A DNA stretch of 64,000 bases from Chlorobiota bacterium (GCA_014191195.1 BJGZ01000009.1:30258-94257), one strand, 5' to 3'; shown: positions 43,362 through 52,370, numbered from the stretch's first letter. Numbers and translations are program-made. Notes: a model not told the origin generated them from the letters alone.

Positions 43362-46300
43362 ATGATATCACGTTTATTTTTCCTTATCTGTATAGTTTTT
43401 TTATTCCAAGACATCTATGCAAATGATGCTTGGAAACGATATCCATCCATATCTCCTGATGGTTCTCGTATATGTTTTTCATATCAAGGAGATCTATGGA
43501 TAAGTTCTTCTTTGGGAGGTAAAGCAGAAAGGTTAACAAATAATGATGCCTATGATATTAGCCCAAATTGGTCTCCAGATGGTAAATCAATAGCTTTTGC
43601 TTCCGATAGACATGGAAATTTTGATGTGTATATTGTTTCATCAGCTGGCGGTATTTCAAAAAGAATATCATTCCATAATGCAAATGAATATCCTTCGGGA
43701 TTTAGTGCTGATGGCTTATCAGTGTATGTTTCAATGCATAGAATGGATAGTCCCAAAAATATTCAATTTCCCTCTGGTGCTATGTCCGAATTATATGCAA
43801 TTCCAATAAATGGCACAAAACCCAAACAAATTCTCACTACTCCAGCAGAAGATATTATAAGCAATAAAAAGGGGACAGTATTATTCTATCATGATAAAAA
43901 GGGATATGAAAATTCTTGGAGAAAACACCATGTATCTGCTGTTGCACGTGATATTTGGATGGTTGATATGCAAAGCAAAAAACACACTAAACTCACATCA
44001 TATGCTGGTGAAGATAGAAATCCTGTATTAAGCCCAGATGATAAAGATTGCTATTTCCTTTCAGAGCGCTCCGGAACATTTAATGTGTGGAAATTTCCAA
44101 TTGATACTCCTAAAAATACAGAGCAAATAACAAGATTTTCTACACATCCTATTAGATTCTTATCAATTTCTATAGAAGGAATTCTATGTTTTGGCTATCA
44201 TGGCGATATCTATACAATGGATATCAAACAAGGAAAACAGCCGCAAAAAGTTGATATACAAATAGTGAATGATCTTCAGAATAATCCAATAGCATATAAA
44301 GTAATGACAAATGGCGCAACCGAAATGTCATTATCACCAAATGGAAAAGAAATCGCTTTTGTCGTCCGTGGAGAAGTATTTGTAACATCTGTAGATTATG
44401 AAATCACAAAACGCATTACAAATACAGCAGAACAAGAAAGATCTGTTAGCTTTTCTCCAGATGGAAGATCTCTTATATATGCCGGAGAAAGAGATGGATC
44501 ATGGAATATTTATAGAAGTTCTTTACTAAGAAAAGAAGAACCATTTTTCTTTAAATCAACTGTTTTACAAGAAGAAGCCCTGATTTCTTCTGCAAAAGAA
44601 GAATTCCAGCCAAAATTTTCTCCTTCTGGTGATGAAATAGCATATTTAGAAGATAGAGTTGTCCTGAAAGTATATAATCTAATATCAAAGAAAGCTAGAC
44701 TTATCGTAGATAGTACATATAATTATTCTTATTCAGATGGTGATCAGTGGTATGATTGGTCTCCAGATGGACAATGGTTTTTATTATCAATTTTAGATAA
44801 ATCACGATGGGTTGATGAAGTTGGATTGATTGATGCACAAGGTAAAGGGCCAATCAAAAATATCACACAAAGTGGGTATAATGATGGTGGGCCACGCTGG
44901 GCAAAAAATGGAAAATTATTTACCTATTCAAGTGATAAAGCAGGTTTAAGAAGCCATGGATCATGGGGATCGCAAAATGATGTATATGGCACTTTTCTTA
45001 CTCAAGAAGCATTCGATAGATTTAGAATGACAAAAGATGAATTTGAATTACAAAAACTAAAAGAGAATGCTGAAAGAATAAGTCCGGAAGAACAACGTAA
45101 AAAAGATTCATTGGAATCCGAAAGAAATAAAGGAAATATTAAACCTAAAGCTGCAGATCCATTAACAATAGACTTTAATGGTTTAGAAGATAGAAATGTA
45201 AGAATGACCATACATTCTTCTGATTTAGCAGATTTTGTTTTATCGCCAGACGGAGAAAGACTGTATTATTTAAGCAGATTTGAAAAAGGTTATGATATTT
45301 GGGTGCAAAAATTCCGCGAAAGAGAAACAAAACTATTAGCCAAACTTGGGGCCGGTGGTGGTGGATTAGAACAAAGCCCCGATGGCAAACATTTATTTGT
45401 GATTTCTGATGGTAAAATTACAAGAATAGATACTTCTTCTGGAACTCAAAAAGTGATTCCTTTTAAAGCAGAAATGGAATTGAATGCTACCGAAGAAAGA
45501 GACTATATGTTTGAACATGCTTGGAGACAAGTGCAAAAAAAATTCTATGTAGAAAACTTGCATGGTGTCGATTGGGATTTAATGAAGGCCGAATACAAAA
45601 AATTCCTTCCTTCTATTATTAACAATTATGATTTTGCTGAATTATTAAGTGAATTATTAGGGGAATTAAATGCATCACATACAGGCAGCGGATATAGAGC
45701 TCAATATTCTGATGAAATCAGAGATCAATCTGGAGTTTTAGGTGCATTCTATGATGAAAATTATTCGGCAAATGGTCTGAAAATAGTGGAAATCATAGAA
45801 AAATCACCATTAGATAAACCAAATTCAAAGTTTTTATCAGGTATGATTATTGAAAAAATTGATGGAGTTGACATCGTATCTTCAATTGAGCCATCAATTT
45901 TATTGAATAGAAAAATTGGTAAACCAGTATTATTATCCATGTTTGATCCAATAAAAAATAAAAGATTCGAGGAAATAATAAAGCCAATTTCTATTGGTGA
46001 ACAAGAAGAATTATTATATCAACGCTGGGTTAAAAATAGTAGAAAAACCGTTGATAGTGTATCTAAAGGAACAATTGGATATGTGCATGTACGGGGAATG
46101 AATAGCGAAAGTTTTAGAACAGCTTATTCTGAGATTTTAGGCCGTCATGCCGATAAACAAGGTATAATCGTAGATACTAGATTTAATGGAGGCGGATGGC
46201 TTCATGATGATTTAGCTACCTTATTATCAGGTAAACAATATGTTCGTTTAGTGCCACGCGGACAATTAATTGGAAGTGAACCACAAAATAAATGGCAAAG

Positions 46301-46616
46301 GAAATCAGTTGTCTTGATGAGCGAAGGAAATTATTCTGATGCCCATTTTTTCCCTTGGACATATAAACAATTGGGAATTGGAAAATTAATTGGTATGCCT
46401 GTACCAGGTACTGCTACAGCAGTATGGTGGGAAACACTGATAGATCCAACTTTATATTTTGGTATTCCTCAGGTTGGTACAATTGGAAATGATGGTAAAT
46501 ACCTAGAAAACAATCAATTAGAGCCAGATATTACTGTAGAAAATACTCCAGAAGATTGTGCATCTGGCTTTGACAGACAATTATTAAAAGCAGTTGAAGA
46601 ATTAAGTAAGCCTTAA
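43362..46616 (+). CDS. Tricorn-type protease
   Basis: A 1084-residue S41-family peptidase that breaks small peptides. After a signal peptide (about 1-20) come two beta-propeller regions built of WD40/PD40 repeats (WKRYPSISPDGSRICF, ISPNWSPDGKSIAFAS, RSVSFSPDGRSLIYAG, YDWSPDGQWFLL). The tricorn core follows: EHAWRQVQKKFYVENLHGVDWD, LNASHTGSG with catalytic H773, a PDZ domain (about 810-890), GYVHVRGMNSESFR, and the nucleophile in NYSDAHFFPW, S992 with D993 behind it as in the archaeal enzyme. Export suggests a periplasmic role in peptide use. Its stop overlaps the stop of the convergent gene by four bases (TTAA). Confidence 0.92.
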   Translation: MISRLFFLICIVFLFQDIYANDAWKRYPSISPDGSRICFSYQGDLWISSSLGGKAERLTNNDAYDISPNWSPDGKSIAFASDRHGNFDVYIVSSAGGISKRISFHNANEYPSGFSADGLSVYVSMHRMDSPKNIQFPSGAMSELYAIPINGTKPKQILTTPAEDIISNKKGTVLFYHDKKGYENSWRKHHVSAVARDIWMVDMQSKKHTKLTSYAGEDRNPVLSPDDKDCYFLSERSGTFNVWKFPIDTPKNTEQITRFSTHPIRFLSISIEGILCFGYHGDIYTMDIKQGKQPQKVDIQIVNDLQNNPIAYKVMTNGATEMSLSPNGKEIAFVVRGEVFVTSVDYEITKRITNTAEQERSVSFSPDGRSLIYAGERDGSWNIYRSSLLRKEEPFFFKSTVLQEEALISSAKEEFQPKFSPSGDEIAYLEDRVVLKVYNLISKKARLIVDSTYNYSYSDGDQWYDWSPDGQWFLLSILDKSRWVDEVGLIDAQGKGPIKNITQSGYNDGGPRWAKNGKLFTYSSDKAGLRSHGSWGSQNDVYGTFLTQEAFDRFRMTKDEFELQKLKENAERISPEEQRKKDSLESERNKGNIKPKAADPLTIDFNGLEDRNVRMTIHSSDLADFVLSPDGERLYYLSRFEKGYDIWVQKFRERETKLLAKLGAGGGGLEQSPDGKHLFVISDGKITRIDTSSGTQKVIPFKAEMELNATEERDYMFEHAWRQVQKKFYVENLHGVDWDLMKAEYKKFLPSIINNYDFAELLSELLGELNASHTGSGYRAQYSDEIRDQSGVLGAFYDENYSANGLKIVEIIEKSPLDKPNSKFLSGMIIEKIDGVDIVSSIEPSILLNRKIGKPVLLSMFDPIKNKRFEEIIKPISIGEQEELLYQRWVKNSRKTVDSVSKGTIGYVHVRGMNSESFRTAYSEILGRHADKQGIIVDTRFNGGGWLHDDLATLLSGKQYVRLVPRGQLIGSEPQNKWQRKSVVLMSEGNYSDAHFFPWTYKQLGIGKLIGMPVPGTATAVWWETLIDPTLYFGIPQVGTIGNDGKYLENNQLEPDITVENTPEDCASGFDRQLLKAVEELSKP

Positions 46617-47068
46617 GATGATGGGGTTTGATTATGGTCAGACCCCTTATTTTTTTCTGCTTGATGTTCAAACAATATCGGAATAGAAGGGTTTACTCTG
46701 TCATCAAATTGTCCGTTGTATACCGCCCAACAAAAAGCATTTAAAAAGCCCCCAGCAATTAGTACACTTCTTCCAATTGTAAGATATAATACTTCCATTA
46801 TTGTTTCTGCAATAGAGATATCATCTAAATATGCAAATCGACTTATTGATTTAGTAGATAATTTTTTTAATGAATGTATTTCTGATCCATCTACAGCATA
46901 ATAACCACAAAGATTATTATTTTGTAATAGTTGATAGACAGTTTTACATCCCTGGCAACAAAAAAATACATTACCATCATAAATTGCATTATCATTGTAC
47001 ATATCACCGCAATGTGAGATTATATGAAGTATTGATTGTACAACAGTTTTTTTCATTGCATTATCCAT
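46613..47068 (-). CDS. Fusion of CcoI-type metal-binding domain with CcoS
   Basis: A 151-residue protein in two parts. Residues 13-90 match the N-terminal metal-binding domain of CcoI/FixI copper ATPases: HC at 19-20, FFCCQGCKTVYQLL (C37, C38, C41), NNNLCGYY, then RFAYLDDISIAETI. Residues 91-151 match the small cbb3-oxidase assembly protein CcoS: MEVLYLTIGRSVLIAGGF as the membrane helix, then AFCWAVYNGQFDD and IPILFE. In normal ccoI-ccoS operons about 700 residues of P-type ATPase separate these parts; here they are joined at the CcoS start Met. The result could be an in-frame deletion product or a working small protein. No other cco gene is in the window. Confidence 0.75.
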   Translation of the reverse strand: MDNAMKKTVVQSILHIISHCGDMYNDNAIYDGNVFFCCQGCKTVYQLLQNNNLCGYYAVDGSEIHSLKKLSTKSISRFAYLDDISIAETIMEVLYLTIGRSVLIAGGFLNAFCWAVYNGQFDDRVNPSIPILFEHQAEKNKGSDHNQTPSS

Positions 47069-47158
47069 TATGATCGCTACAAAAATCTATGATATAGCAT
47101 CATAATACAATGATATTTGTCATGCAGTTTATTTCCTGAATACATAAAAAAGCATCTT

Positions 47159-47956
47159 ATGATTTCTATCTCAATTATTCAATTTGCCCCAAAATTTGCA
47201 CATACAATTTCTAATATTGAAACGATACACGCATATCTAGATTCTGTACAATCAGATATTATTGTGTTTCCTGAATTAGCAACAAGTGGGTATTTTTTTA
47301 CTGATAGTCATTCTTTAGCTCCCCATGCTATGGAATGGAATAAACATAAGGATTTGCTTGAACTCCAGAAGAGAGCCAGCACTGAAAAGAGGATTATTGT
47401 CTTGGGATTTCCAGAATTAACAAATGAGGGTATATATAATTCTGCGGGTATATTTATGCCTAAAGCACAAGAATCTAAAGTGTATAGAAAAACACATCTT
47501 TTTTATAAAGAGAAATACTGTTTTTTACCAGGAAATACAGGTTTTTTTACTGTCTATGAACAAAACATGGATATTCGATTGGGAATCATGATCTGTTATG
47601 ATTGGCGTTTCCCTGAATCTGCTAGAACCCTTGCCTTGCAAGGAGCCGATGCGATTATATGTCCAGCTAATTTAGTGACAACATTATCAGGAAAGGTATT
47701 TCCAGCTAGGGCAATCGAAAATAAAGTATATATGATTGTAGCTAATAGAACTGGTATAGAGCATAATGCTGAAGAAGAATTGCTATTTAGAGGTGAATCG
47801 GCCATATATGATTATTCGGGCGATATATTAGCAAAAGCATCACTTGAGCATGAAGAAGTATTATATGCTATGATAAGTCCAGAAAAATCAAGAGTTAAGT
47901 CTTTTAATAGCGAAAACGATATCTTTTTAGATCGTAGGCCAGATATGTATGCATGA
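47159..47956 (+). CDS. Carbon-nitrogen hydrolase (nitrilase superfamily)
   Basis: A 265-residue amidase-type enzyme. I start at the ATG at 47159 because ISISIIQFAPKF is the family's first strand; the frame is open to 47117. The Glu-Lys-Cys triad is visible: E39 in VFPELATSGY, K111 in YRKTHLFYKEK and C146 in GIMICYDWRFPESARTLAL. ANRTGIE and FRGESAIYDYSGDILAKA are typical of the omega-amidase and N-carbamoyl-amidohydrolase-like branch. It probably hydrolyses a small amide in the cytoplasm. It diverges from the CcoI/CcoS gene and converges on the Gfo/Idh gene with 2 bases between stops. Confidence 0.88.
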   Translation: MISISIIQFAPKFAHTISNIETIHAYLDSVQSDIIVFPELATSGYFFTDSHSLAPHAMEWNKHKDLLELQKRASTEKRIIVLGFPELTNEGIYNSAGIFMPKAQESKVYRKTHLFYKEKYCFLPGNTGFFTVYEQNMDIRLGIMICYDWRFPESARTLALQGADAIICPANLVTTLSGKVFPARAIENKVYMIVANRTGIEHNAEEELLFRGESAIYDYSGDILAKASLEHEEVLYAMISPEKSRVKSFNSENDIFLDRRPDMYA

Positions 47957-47958
47957 GA

Positions 47959-48954
47959 TTATTGAGTAGATTTTTCTACAATTAATTCAGCAATTCTTAA
48001 TGCTTCTGCTGCATCAAATGCACTAACTGCCACTGGTATTTCTCCTTTAATTGCTTTTACAAATGCTATATGTTCCTCTGCAATGGCATTTATTTGTGGA
48101 ATAGTTGGTTGTTCAAAGACAATAGATTTACTTATTGAACCTAAATCAATTTGGCCTAACATCATTGCTGGAATGCTGGAATCTGGGTCTTCTTTATCTT
48201 CTTTTAATCTATATACATCAACAGAAGGTTTTGCAAAATCGAGAGACAGATATGCGCTTTTCTGGAAAATTCTCATTTTTCTCATTGGTTGAGCAGAAAT
48301 CCTTGATGCAGTTATATTTGCTACACATCCGTTTTCAAAACTTATACGTGCGTTTGCTATATCAGCTGTTTCTGTAAGTACTGATACTGCATTAGCTTCT
48401 ACGCTTTTAACTTTTGATGCTGCAAGCCAAAGAATAATATCAATATCATGAATCATTAAATCATGAATAACAGATACATCAGTTGCTCTTGGCTTAAATT
48501 GCGATAATCTATGAGCCTCTATAAATAATGGTTCAATTGAATATGATTGTAATGCTAATAATGCTGGATTGAATCGTTCTACATGTCCTACTTGAACAAT
48601 TACTCCTTTCTTTTTTGCAAGTTCTATTAATTCAACTGCTTCTTGATATGTAGCGGTAATTGGTTTTTCTATAAAACAATGCTTATTAGCTTCAAGAACT
48701 TTATATGCAATGTCAAAATGCACTGAAGTTGGAGAAGCTATAATAATTGCATCACTATTATCTATAGCTTGTTGTAATGATTCAAATCTATAAATACCCA
48801 ATTCTTGAACAATATATTGAGCTCTTTCATCATTAAGCTCAAAAAATCCAGATAATTCTGCATAATCTACATTCTTTAATAGCTTAGCATGTATAAAACC
48901 AAGATGTCCAATACCAATAACAGCAATTTTTATAGGGTTCATACTTTTACTCAT
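47959..48954 (-). CDS. Gfo/Idh/MocA-family NAD(P)-dependent oxidoreductase
   Basis: A protein of about 331 residues. The Rossmann motif is IKIAVIGIGHLGFIHAKLL. Next come ASPTSVHFDIAYKVLEA and the sugar-binding EKPITATYQEAVEL, QVGHVERFNPALLAL and DLMIHDIDIILWL, the HDxxH-like catalytic segment. Members oxidise or reduce sugars, often UDP-N-acetyl sugars. The start is uncertain: the ATG at 48954 overlaps the ispF end by 8 bases (ATGAGTAA), the ATG at 48942 does not overlap, and one at 48966 is less likely. The overlap indicates a shared transcript with ispF. Confidence 0.88.
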   Translation of the reverse strand: MSKSMNPIKIAVIGIGHLGFIHAKLLKNVDYAELSGFFELNDERAQYIVQELGIYRFESLQQAIDNSDAIIIASPTSVHFDIAYKVLEANKHCFIEKPITATYQEAVELIELAKKKGVIVQVGHVERFNPALLALQSYSIEPLFIEAHRLSQFKPRATDVSVIHDLMIHDIDIILWLAASKVKSVEANAVSVLTETADIANARISFENGCVANITASRISAQPMRKMRIFQKSAYLSLDFAKPSVDVYRLKEDKEDPDSSIPAMMLGQIDLGSISKSIVFEQPTIPQINAIAEEHIAFVKAIKGEIPVAVSAFDAAEALRIAELIVEKSTQ

Positions 48955-49423
48955 GAATAGATTCAATCATACACACACACATAGCAGCTACTCCTTCTAA
49001 TCTACCGGCAAAACCAATTTTTTCATTGGTTGTAGCTTTTACAGATACTCTTTGATATGGTAGATTACATAGCGATGCTATTTCTTTTCTCATGGCATCC
49101 TTATACGGCTTAATTTTTGGAGCCTCTAATATCAAAGAAATATCAATATTCACAGGCTTATATCCGTGTTCCCTTAGTAAGGCTATTGCATATTCTAAGA
49201 ATACCTTGCTTGGGGCATTTTTAAAGCGAGGGTCAGTATCTGGAAAATGCTCGCCAATATCACCAAGGCCAGCTGCACCAAATAAAGCATCACATAAAGC
49301 GTGAAGAATAACATCTCCATCACTATGGGCAATAGTACCCAAAGGAGAATCAATATCTATTCCACCTAATACTAAGGATTCACCTTTGTGTAATTTATGG
49401 ACATCATAACCAATGCCAACCAT
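48947..49423 (-). CDS. ispF: 2-C-methyl-D-erythritol 2,4-cyclodiphosphate synthase
   Basis: IspF closes the ring of 4-diphosphocytidyl-methylerythritol 2-phosphate in the MEP route to isoprenoids. The 158-residue protein has the metal ligands D7, H9 and H41 (GIGYDVHKL; HSDGDVILHALCDAL), the GAAGLGDIGEHFPDTDPRF loop, and KATTNEKIGFAGRLEGVA for the cytidine site. Length and order are normal. Isoprenoids made here would feed the carotenoid pathway that includes the crtI gene at the right edge. A promoter of the Bacteroidota type lies at 49461-49488. The Gfo/Idh gene overlaps its stop. Confidence 0.96.
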   Translation of the reverse strand: MVGIGYDVHKLHKGESLVLGGIDIDSPLGTIAHSDGDVILHALCDALFGAAGLGDIGEHFPDTDPRFKNAPSKVFLEYAIALLREHGYKPVNIDISLILEAPKIKPYKDAMRKEIASLCNLPYQRVSVKATTNEKIGFAGRLEGVAAMCVCMIESIHE

Positions 49424-49460
49424 ATGTATGCCTGATGATTCATATAAAAAATTAACTGTG

Positions 49461-49488
49461 CAAAATTACTGAGAATATATCAATTCAA
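49461..49488 (-). promoter_or_regulatory. Bacteroidota-type promoter for ispF
   Basis: Minus strand: TTG (49488-49486), 17 bases, TAATTTTG (49468-49461), a full match to TTG-N17-23-TAnnTTTG. Transcription should start near 49454, about 30 bases before the ATG. Confidence 0.6.
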
Positions 49489-49503
49489 GTTATAAATGAA
49501 ATA

Positions 49504-49537
49504 AGACATAATGTCTGATTATAATGTCATAATGACA
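49504..49537. promoter_or_regulatory. Two 13-bp palindromes 21 bp apart upstream of hsp20
   Basis: AGACAT-A-ATGTCT (49504-49516) and TGTCAT-A-ATGACA (49525-49537) are both perfect 6+1+6 palindromes. Their centres (49510 and 49531) are exactly 21 bp apart, two helical turns, as expected for cooperative binding of a dimeric regulator. They lie between the divergent ispF promoter and hsp20, about 100-130 bp upstream of the hsp20 -24 box. Confidence 0.6.
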
Positions 49538-49541
49538 CACC

Positions 49542-49579
49542 GCTAATGACAAGATTAGCAAAATGTTTTGGCAAAATGT
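49542..49579. promoter_or_regulatory. Dyad and direct repeats upstream of hsp20
   Basis: GCTAAT-N6-ATTAGC (49542-49559) is a perfect dyad. GCAAAATGT occurs twice as a direct repeat (49558-49566 and 49571-49579), with a related GCAAAGATGT at 49601-49610. Together they look like further operator sites. Confidence 0.45.
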
Positions 49580-49633
49580 CTTATTACTGCCATGAAATCT
49601 GCAAAGATGTCAAAATAAACGCCAATGTATGGA

Positions 49634-49650
49634 TTGGCACGTATTTCGTA
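49634..49650 (+). promoter_or_regulatory. Sigma-54-like promoter of hsp20
   Basis: TTGGCACG (49634-49641) is a perfect -24 element of sigma-54 promoters. At the -12 position stands TCGTA (49646-49650) where TTGCA is expected, so the GC pair is not intact. The upstream palindromes would suit an enhancer-binding activator. A sigma-70-type TAnnTTTG box was not found here. Confidence 0.35.
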
Positions 49651-49662
49651 TAAGAGGCTTTT

Positions 49663-49722
49663 GAACTTGCGCAAGTTCTCATTTATTTCTCCTGATTACC
49701 TTTTCACCACTGTAATCGGAGA
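49663..49722 (+). promoter_or_regulatory. Two dyads in the hsp20 5' leader
   Basis: A perfect 16-bp palindrome GAACTTGC-GCAAGTTC (49663-49678) is followed by a hairpin of 11 bp with one bulged base (arms 49688-49699 and 49712-49722, 12-base loop). The hairpin ends 32 bases before the ATG, too far to cover the AAGGA site by itself. Neither matches the CIRCE element. Confidence 0.5.
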
Positions 49723-49754
49723 GTTGATTTTATAATACATTAAAGGATACAACA

Positions 49755-50195
49755 ATGAGAATGGTAAAATATGAGCCATTTAGCGGTTTTGATGCGATTT
49801 CACGTCACATGAATACTTTGATCACAGATTTACAAAAGAATGCTTCTGCTAATAATCAGGTAGCATTTTCACCTAAAATGGATATTTCAGAAACAGAGCA
49901 AGCCTTTATTATCCATGCTGAATTACCTGGTGTACAAAAGGAAGATATTAAAATCTCGATAAGTGAGGATAAAACCTTATCGATTACTGGTGAAAAGAAA
50001 AAATCCGAGCAAATACAAGACAAAAACTTTGTTCGAATGGAATGCTTTTACGGAACATTTCATCGAACATTTACTGTACCAGAACATATTCAATCAAGTT
50101 CGATTAAAGCAGATTTTACGAATGGTATTTTAGAAATATCTTTACCTAAATCCGAACCAATTAAGCCAAAAGAGATTATGGTTGAGATAGCATAA
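49755..50195 (+). CDS. Small heat shock protein (Hsp20/alpha-crystallin)
   Basis: A 146-residue chaperone that holds unfolding proteins for the DnaK system. The alpha-crystallin domain runs from about residue 37 (FSPKMDISETEQAFIIHAEL) through LPGVQKEDIKISISED, MECFYGTFHRTFTVPE and ADFTNGILEISLPKSEP. The C-terminal tail has a short KEIMVEIA end rather than a classic IxI motif. AAGGA lies eight bases before the ATG. Upstream is the densest regulatory region in the window. dnaK follows after 95 bases, so heat-stress co-regulation is likely. Confidence 0.95.
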   Translation: MRMVKYEPFSGFDAISRHMNTLITDLQKNASANNQVAFSPKMDISETEQAFIIHAELPGVQKEDIKISISEDKTLSITGEKKKSEQIQDKNFVRMECFYGTFHRTFTVPEHIQSSSIKADFTNGILEISLPKSEPIKPKEIMVEIA

Positions 50196-50204
50196 AAGTG
50201 TTAA

Positions 50205-50241
50205 GGTTTAGGGATTGCAGAGATACTGTTAATCCTTAACC
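50205..50241 (+). terminator. Imperfect hairpin between hsp20 and dnaK
   Basis: Arms GGTTTAGGGATT and AATCCTTAACC pair over about 10 bp with one mismatch and one bulge; the loop is 14 bases. There is no T run directly after it, so it may be an RNA-processing or stabilising hairpin instead of a terminator. Confidence 0.35.
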
Positions 50242-50290
50242 CTGAATACTTTAGAGTTTTTACATATTTTTTATAAATGGAGAAATCGCC

Positions 50291-52180
50291 ATGGGAAAAA
50301 CCATTGGTATAGACTTAGGAACTACAAATTCATGTGTTTCGGTAATGGAAAACGGACAGCCAATCGTTATTGCAAACAGTGAAGGAACTCGTACAACCCC
50401 ATCTGTAGTGGGTTTTACAAAAAATGGTGAGCGTTTAGTAGGACAACAAGCTAAGCGTCAAGCTGTTACTAATCCCAAAAATACTGTTTACTCAGTTAAA
50501 AGATTTATGGGACGTAGAATCGAAGAAGTTGGTGAAGAATCTAAACTTGTGCCTTATACAGTTAAATCTGGTGAAAACAATGGTGCGCATGTAGAGATTG
50601 ATGGTCGTTTATACACACCACCTGAAATTTCTGCAATGATTCTTCAAAAAATGAAACAAACGGCAGAAGATTATTTAGGAACTAAAGTAACTGATGCAGT
50701 TATTACTGTGCCAGCATATTTTAATGATGCTCAACGCCAAGCCACCAAAGATGCAGGAGAAATTGCAGGTTTAAATGTAAAACGTATTATAAATGAACCA
50801 ACCGCTGCTGCACTTGCTTATGGCTTAGATAAAAAAGATAAAAATATTACAATTGCTGTATATGATTTTGGTGGTGGTACTTTTGATGTTTCCATCCTTG
50901 AATTAGGCGATGGTGTTTTTCAAGTAAAATCAACAAATGGCGATACTCATCTTGGTGGTGATAATTTTGACCAAAGAATTATTGATTTTCTAGCAGATGA
51001 ATTTAACAAACAAGAGAAAATTGATTTACGAAAAGATCCTATGGCTTTACAACGCCTGCGTGAAGCAGCTGAAAAAGCCAAAATCGAATTATCTCAAATG
51101 CTTCAAACAGAAGTTAATCTACCGTTTATTACCGCAAATGCCGATGGTGCTAAGCATTTAAATGTTACAATCACAAGAGCTAAATTTGAATCAATGTGCT
51201 CTGATTTGTTTGACGCAACATTAACTCCTTGCGAACAAGCATTAAAAGATGCAAAAATGACACCATCACAGATAGATGATGTGATTTTAGTTGGTGGTTC
51301 TACTCGTATTCCTAAAGTACAAGAAATTGTGAAAAATTTCTTTGGCAAAGAACCATCTAAAGGTGTCAATCCTGATGAAGTAGTTGCAGTTGGTGCTGCA
51401 ATTCAAGGTGGTGTATTGGCAGGTGATGTAACAGATGTATTATTATTAGATGTTACTCCATTAAATTTAGGTATTGAAACTATGGGTGGAGTAATGACAC
51501 CTATGATTCAGGCTAATACTACAATACCAACCAAGAAAACAGAAACATATTCTACAGCAACCGATAGCCAAACATCAGTAGAAATTCATATTCTACAAGG
51601 CGAACGACCAATGGCGAAGGATAATCGCTCACTTGGAAGATTTCACTTAGATGGAATTCCTCCAGCTCCGCGTGGCATTCCTCAAGTTGAAGTTACATTT
51701 GACATTGATGCTAATGGAATCCTTCATGTTTCGGCCAAAGATAAAGCATCAAATAAAGAACAAAATATCAGAATTACTTCATCTAGCGGATTAGAAAAAG
51801 ATGAAATTGAAAAAATGAAAAGAGATGCTCAAGAACATGCTACCGAAGACAAAAAGCGTAAAGAAGAGATAGAATTACGTAATCAAGCAGATAATTTGGT
51901 GTATTCTACAGATAAACAATTATCCGAACTTGGAGATAAAATGCCTGCAGATGCAAAAGCAAGTATTGAATCTTCAAAAGAGAGATTGGCAGATGCTATT
52001 AAAAATAATGCTGATGATATTCGCCCAGCTATGGATGCACTAAATAAACTTTGGAGCGAAACTTCAACCCAAATGTATCAAAATGCAAGCGCAAATGAAC
52101 CTTCTGCTCAACAAGAGCCTCAATCCGATGACCAAAGTAATGCAGAAGAAGCAGATTATACCATAGTTGATGATAAATAA
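50291..52180 (+). CDS. dnaK: Chaperone DnaK (Hsp70)
   Basis: DnaK is the ATP-driven Hsp70 chaperone. The 629-residue protein has every family landmark: [13 protein letters not shown] at the start, [61 protein letters not shown], the [14 protein letters not shown] linker to the substrate domain, and the lid with a Gln/Glu/Asp-rich tail ending [15 protein letters not shown] lies before the start. dnaJ and grpE are not nearby. Strongly CGT/GGT/GCT-biased codons fit high expression. A terminator follows at once. Confidence 0.98.
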   Translation: MGKTIGIDLGTTNSCVSVMENGQPIVIANSEGTRTTPSVVGFTKNGERLVGQQAKRQAVTNPKNTVYSVKRFMGRRIEEVGEESKLVPYTVKSGENNGAHVEIDGRLYTPPEISAMILQKMKQTAEDYLGTKVTDAVITVPAYFNDAQRQATKDAGEIAGLNVKRIINEPTAAALAYGLDKKDKNITIAVYDFGGGTFDVSILELGDGVFQVKSTNGDTHLGGDNFDQRIIDFLADEFNKQEKIDLRKDPMALQRLREAAEKAKIELSQMLQTEVNLPFITANADGAKHLNVTITRAKFESMCSDLFDATLTPCEQALKDAKMTPSQIDDVILVGGSTRIPKVQEIVKNFFGKEPSKGVNPDEVVAVGAAIQGGVLAGDVTDVLLLDVTPLNLGIETMGGVMTPMIQANTTIPTKKTETYSTATDSQTSVEIHILQGERPMAKDNRSLGRFHLDGIPPAPRGIPQVEVTFDIDANGILHVSAKDKASNKEQNIRITSSSGLEKDEIEKMKRDAQEHATEDKKRKEEIELRNQADNLVYSTDKQLSELGDKMPADAKASIESSKERLADAIKNNADDIRPAMDALNKLWSETSTQMYQNASANEPSAQQEPQSDDQSNAEEADYTIVDDK

Positions 52181-52191
52181 GAAATGAGATT

Positions 52192-52223
52192 AAAAAAGGC
52201 GACTATATGTCGCCTTTTTTTTT
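52192..52223 (+). terminator. Intrinsic terminator of dnaK
   Basis: Stem GGCGAC/GTCGCC extended by six A-T pairs (A tract before, T tract after), loop TATAT, nine T. It starts 11 bases after the dnaK stop. Confidence 0.92.
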
Positions 52224-52370
52224 GAATAAACAGAAATCTAACATTATATATCATCAGATTATATAGTTGAAATAATAACAGAAAAATAAGATCATTATTC
52301 TGGCATGAATTTTACTTACCTATTGTAGTACATATATATCAAAAGCATGATAATATAATTTGGAGTTATT

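Noticed and set aside
46613..47068. Calling the gene a plain copper ATPase fragment or pseudogene
   Set aside because: The second half is a complete CcoS with intact frame, so a fusion describes it better than a truncated ATPase.
49424..50290. CIRCE (HrcA operator) upstream of hsp20 or dnaK
   Set aside because: No TTAGCACTC-N9-GAGTGCTAA or close variant is present in either leader.
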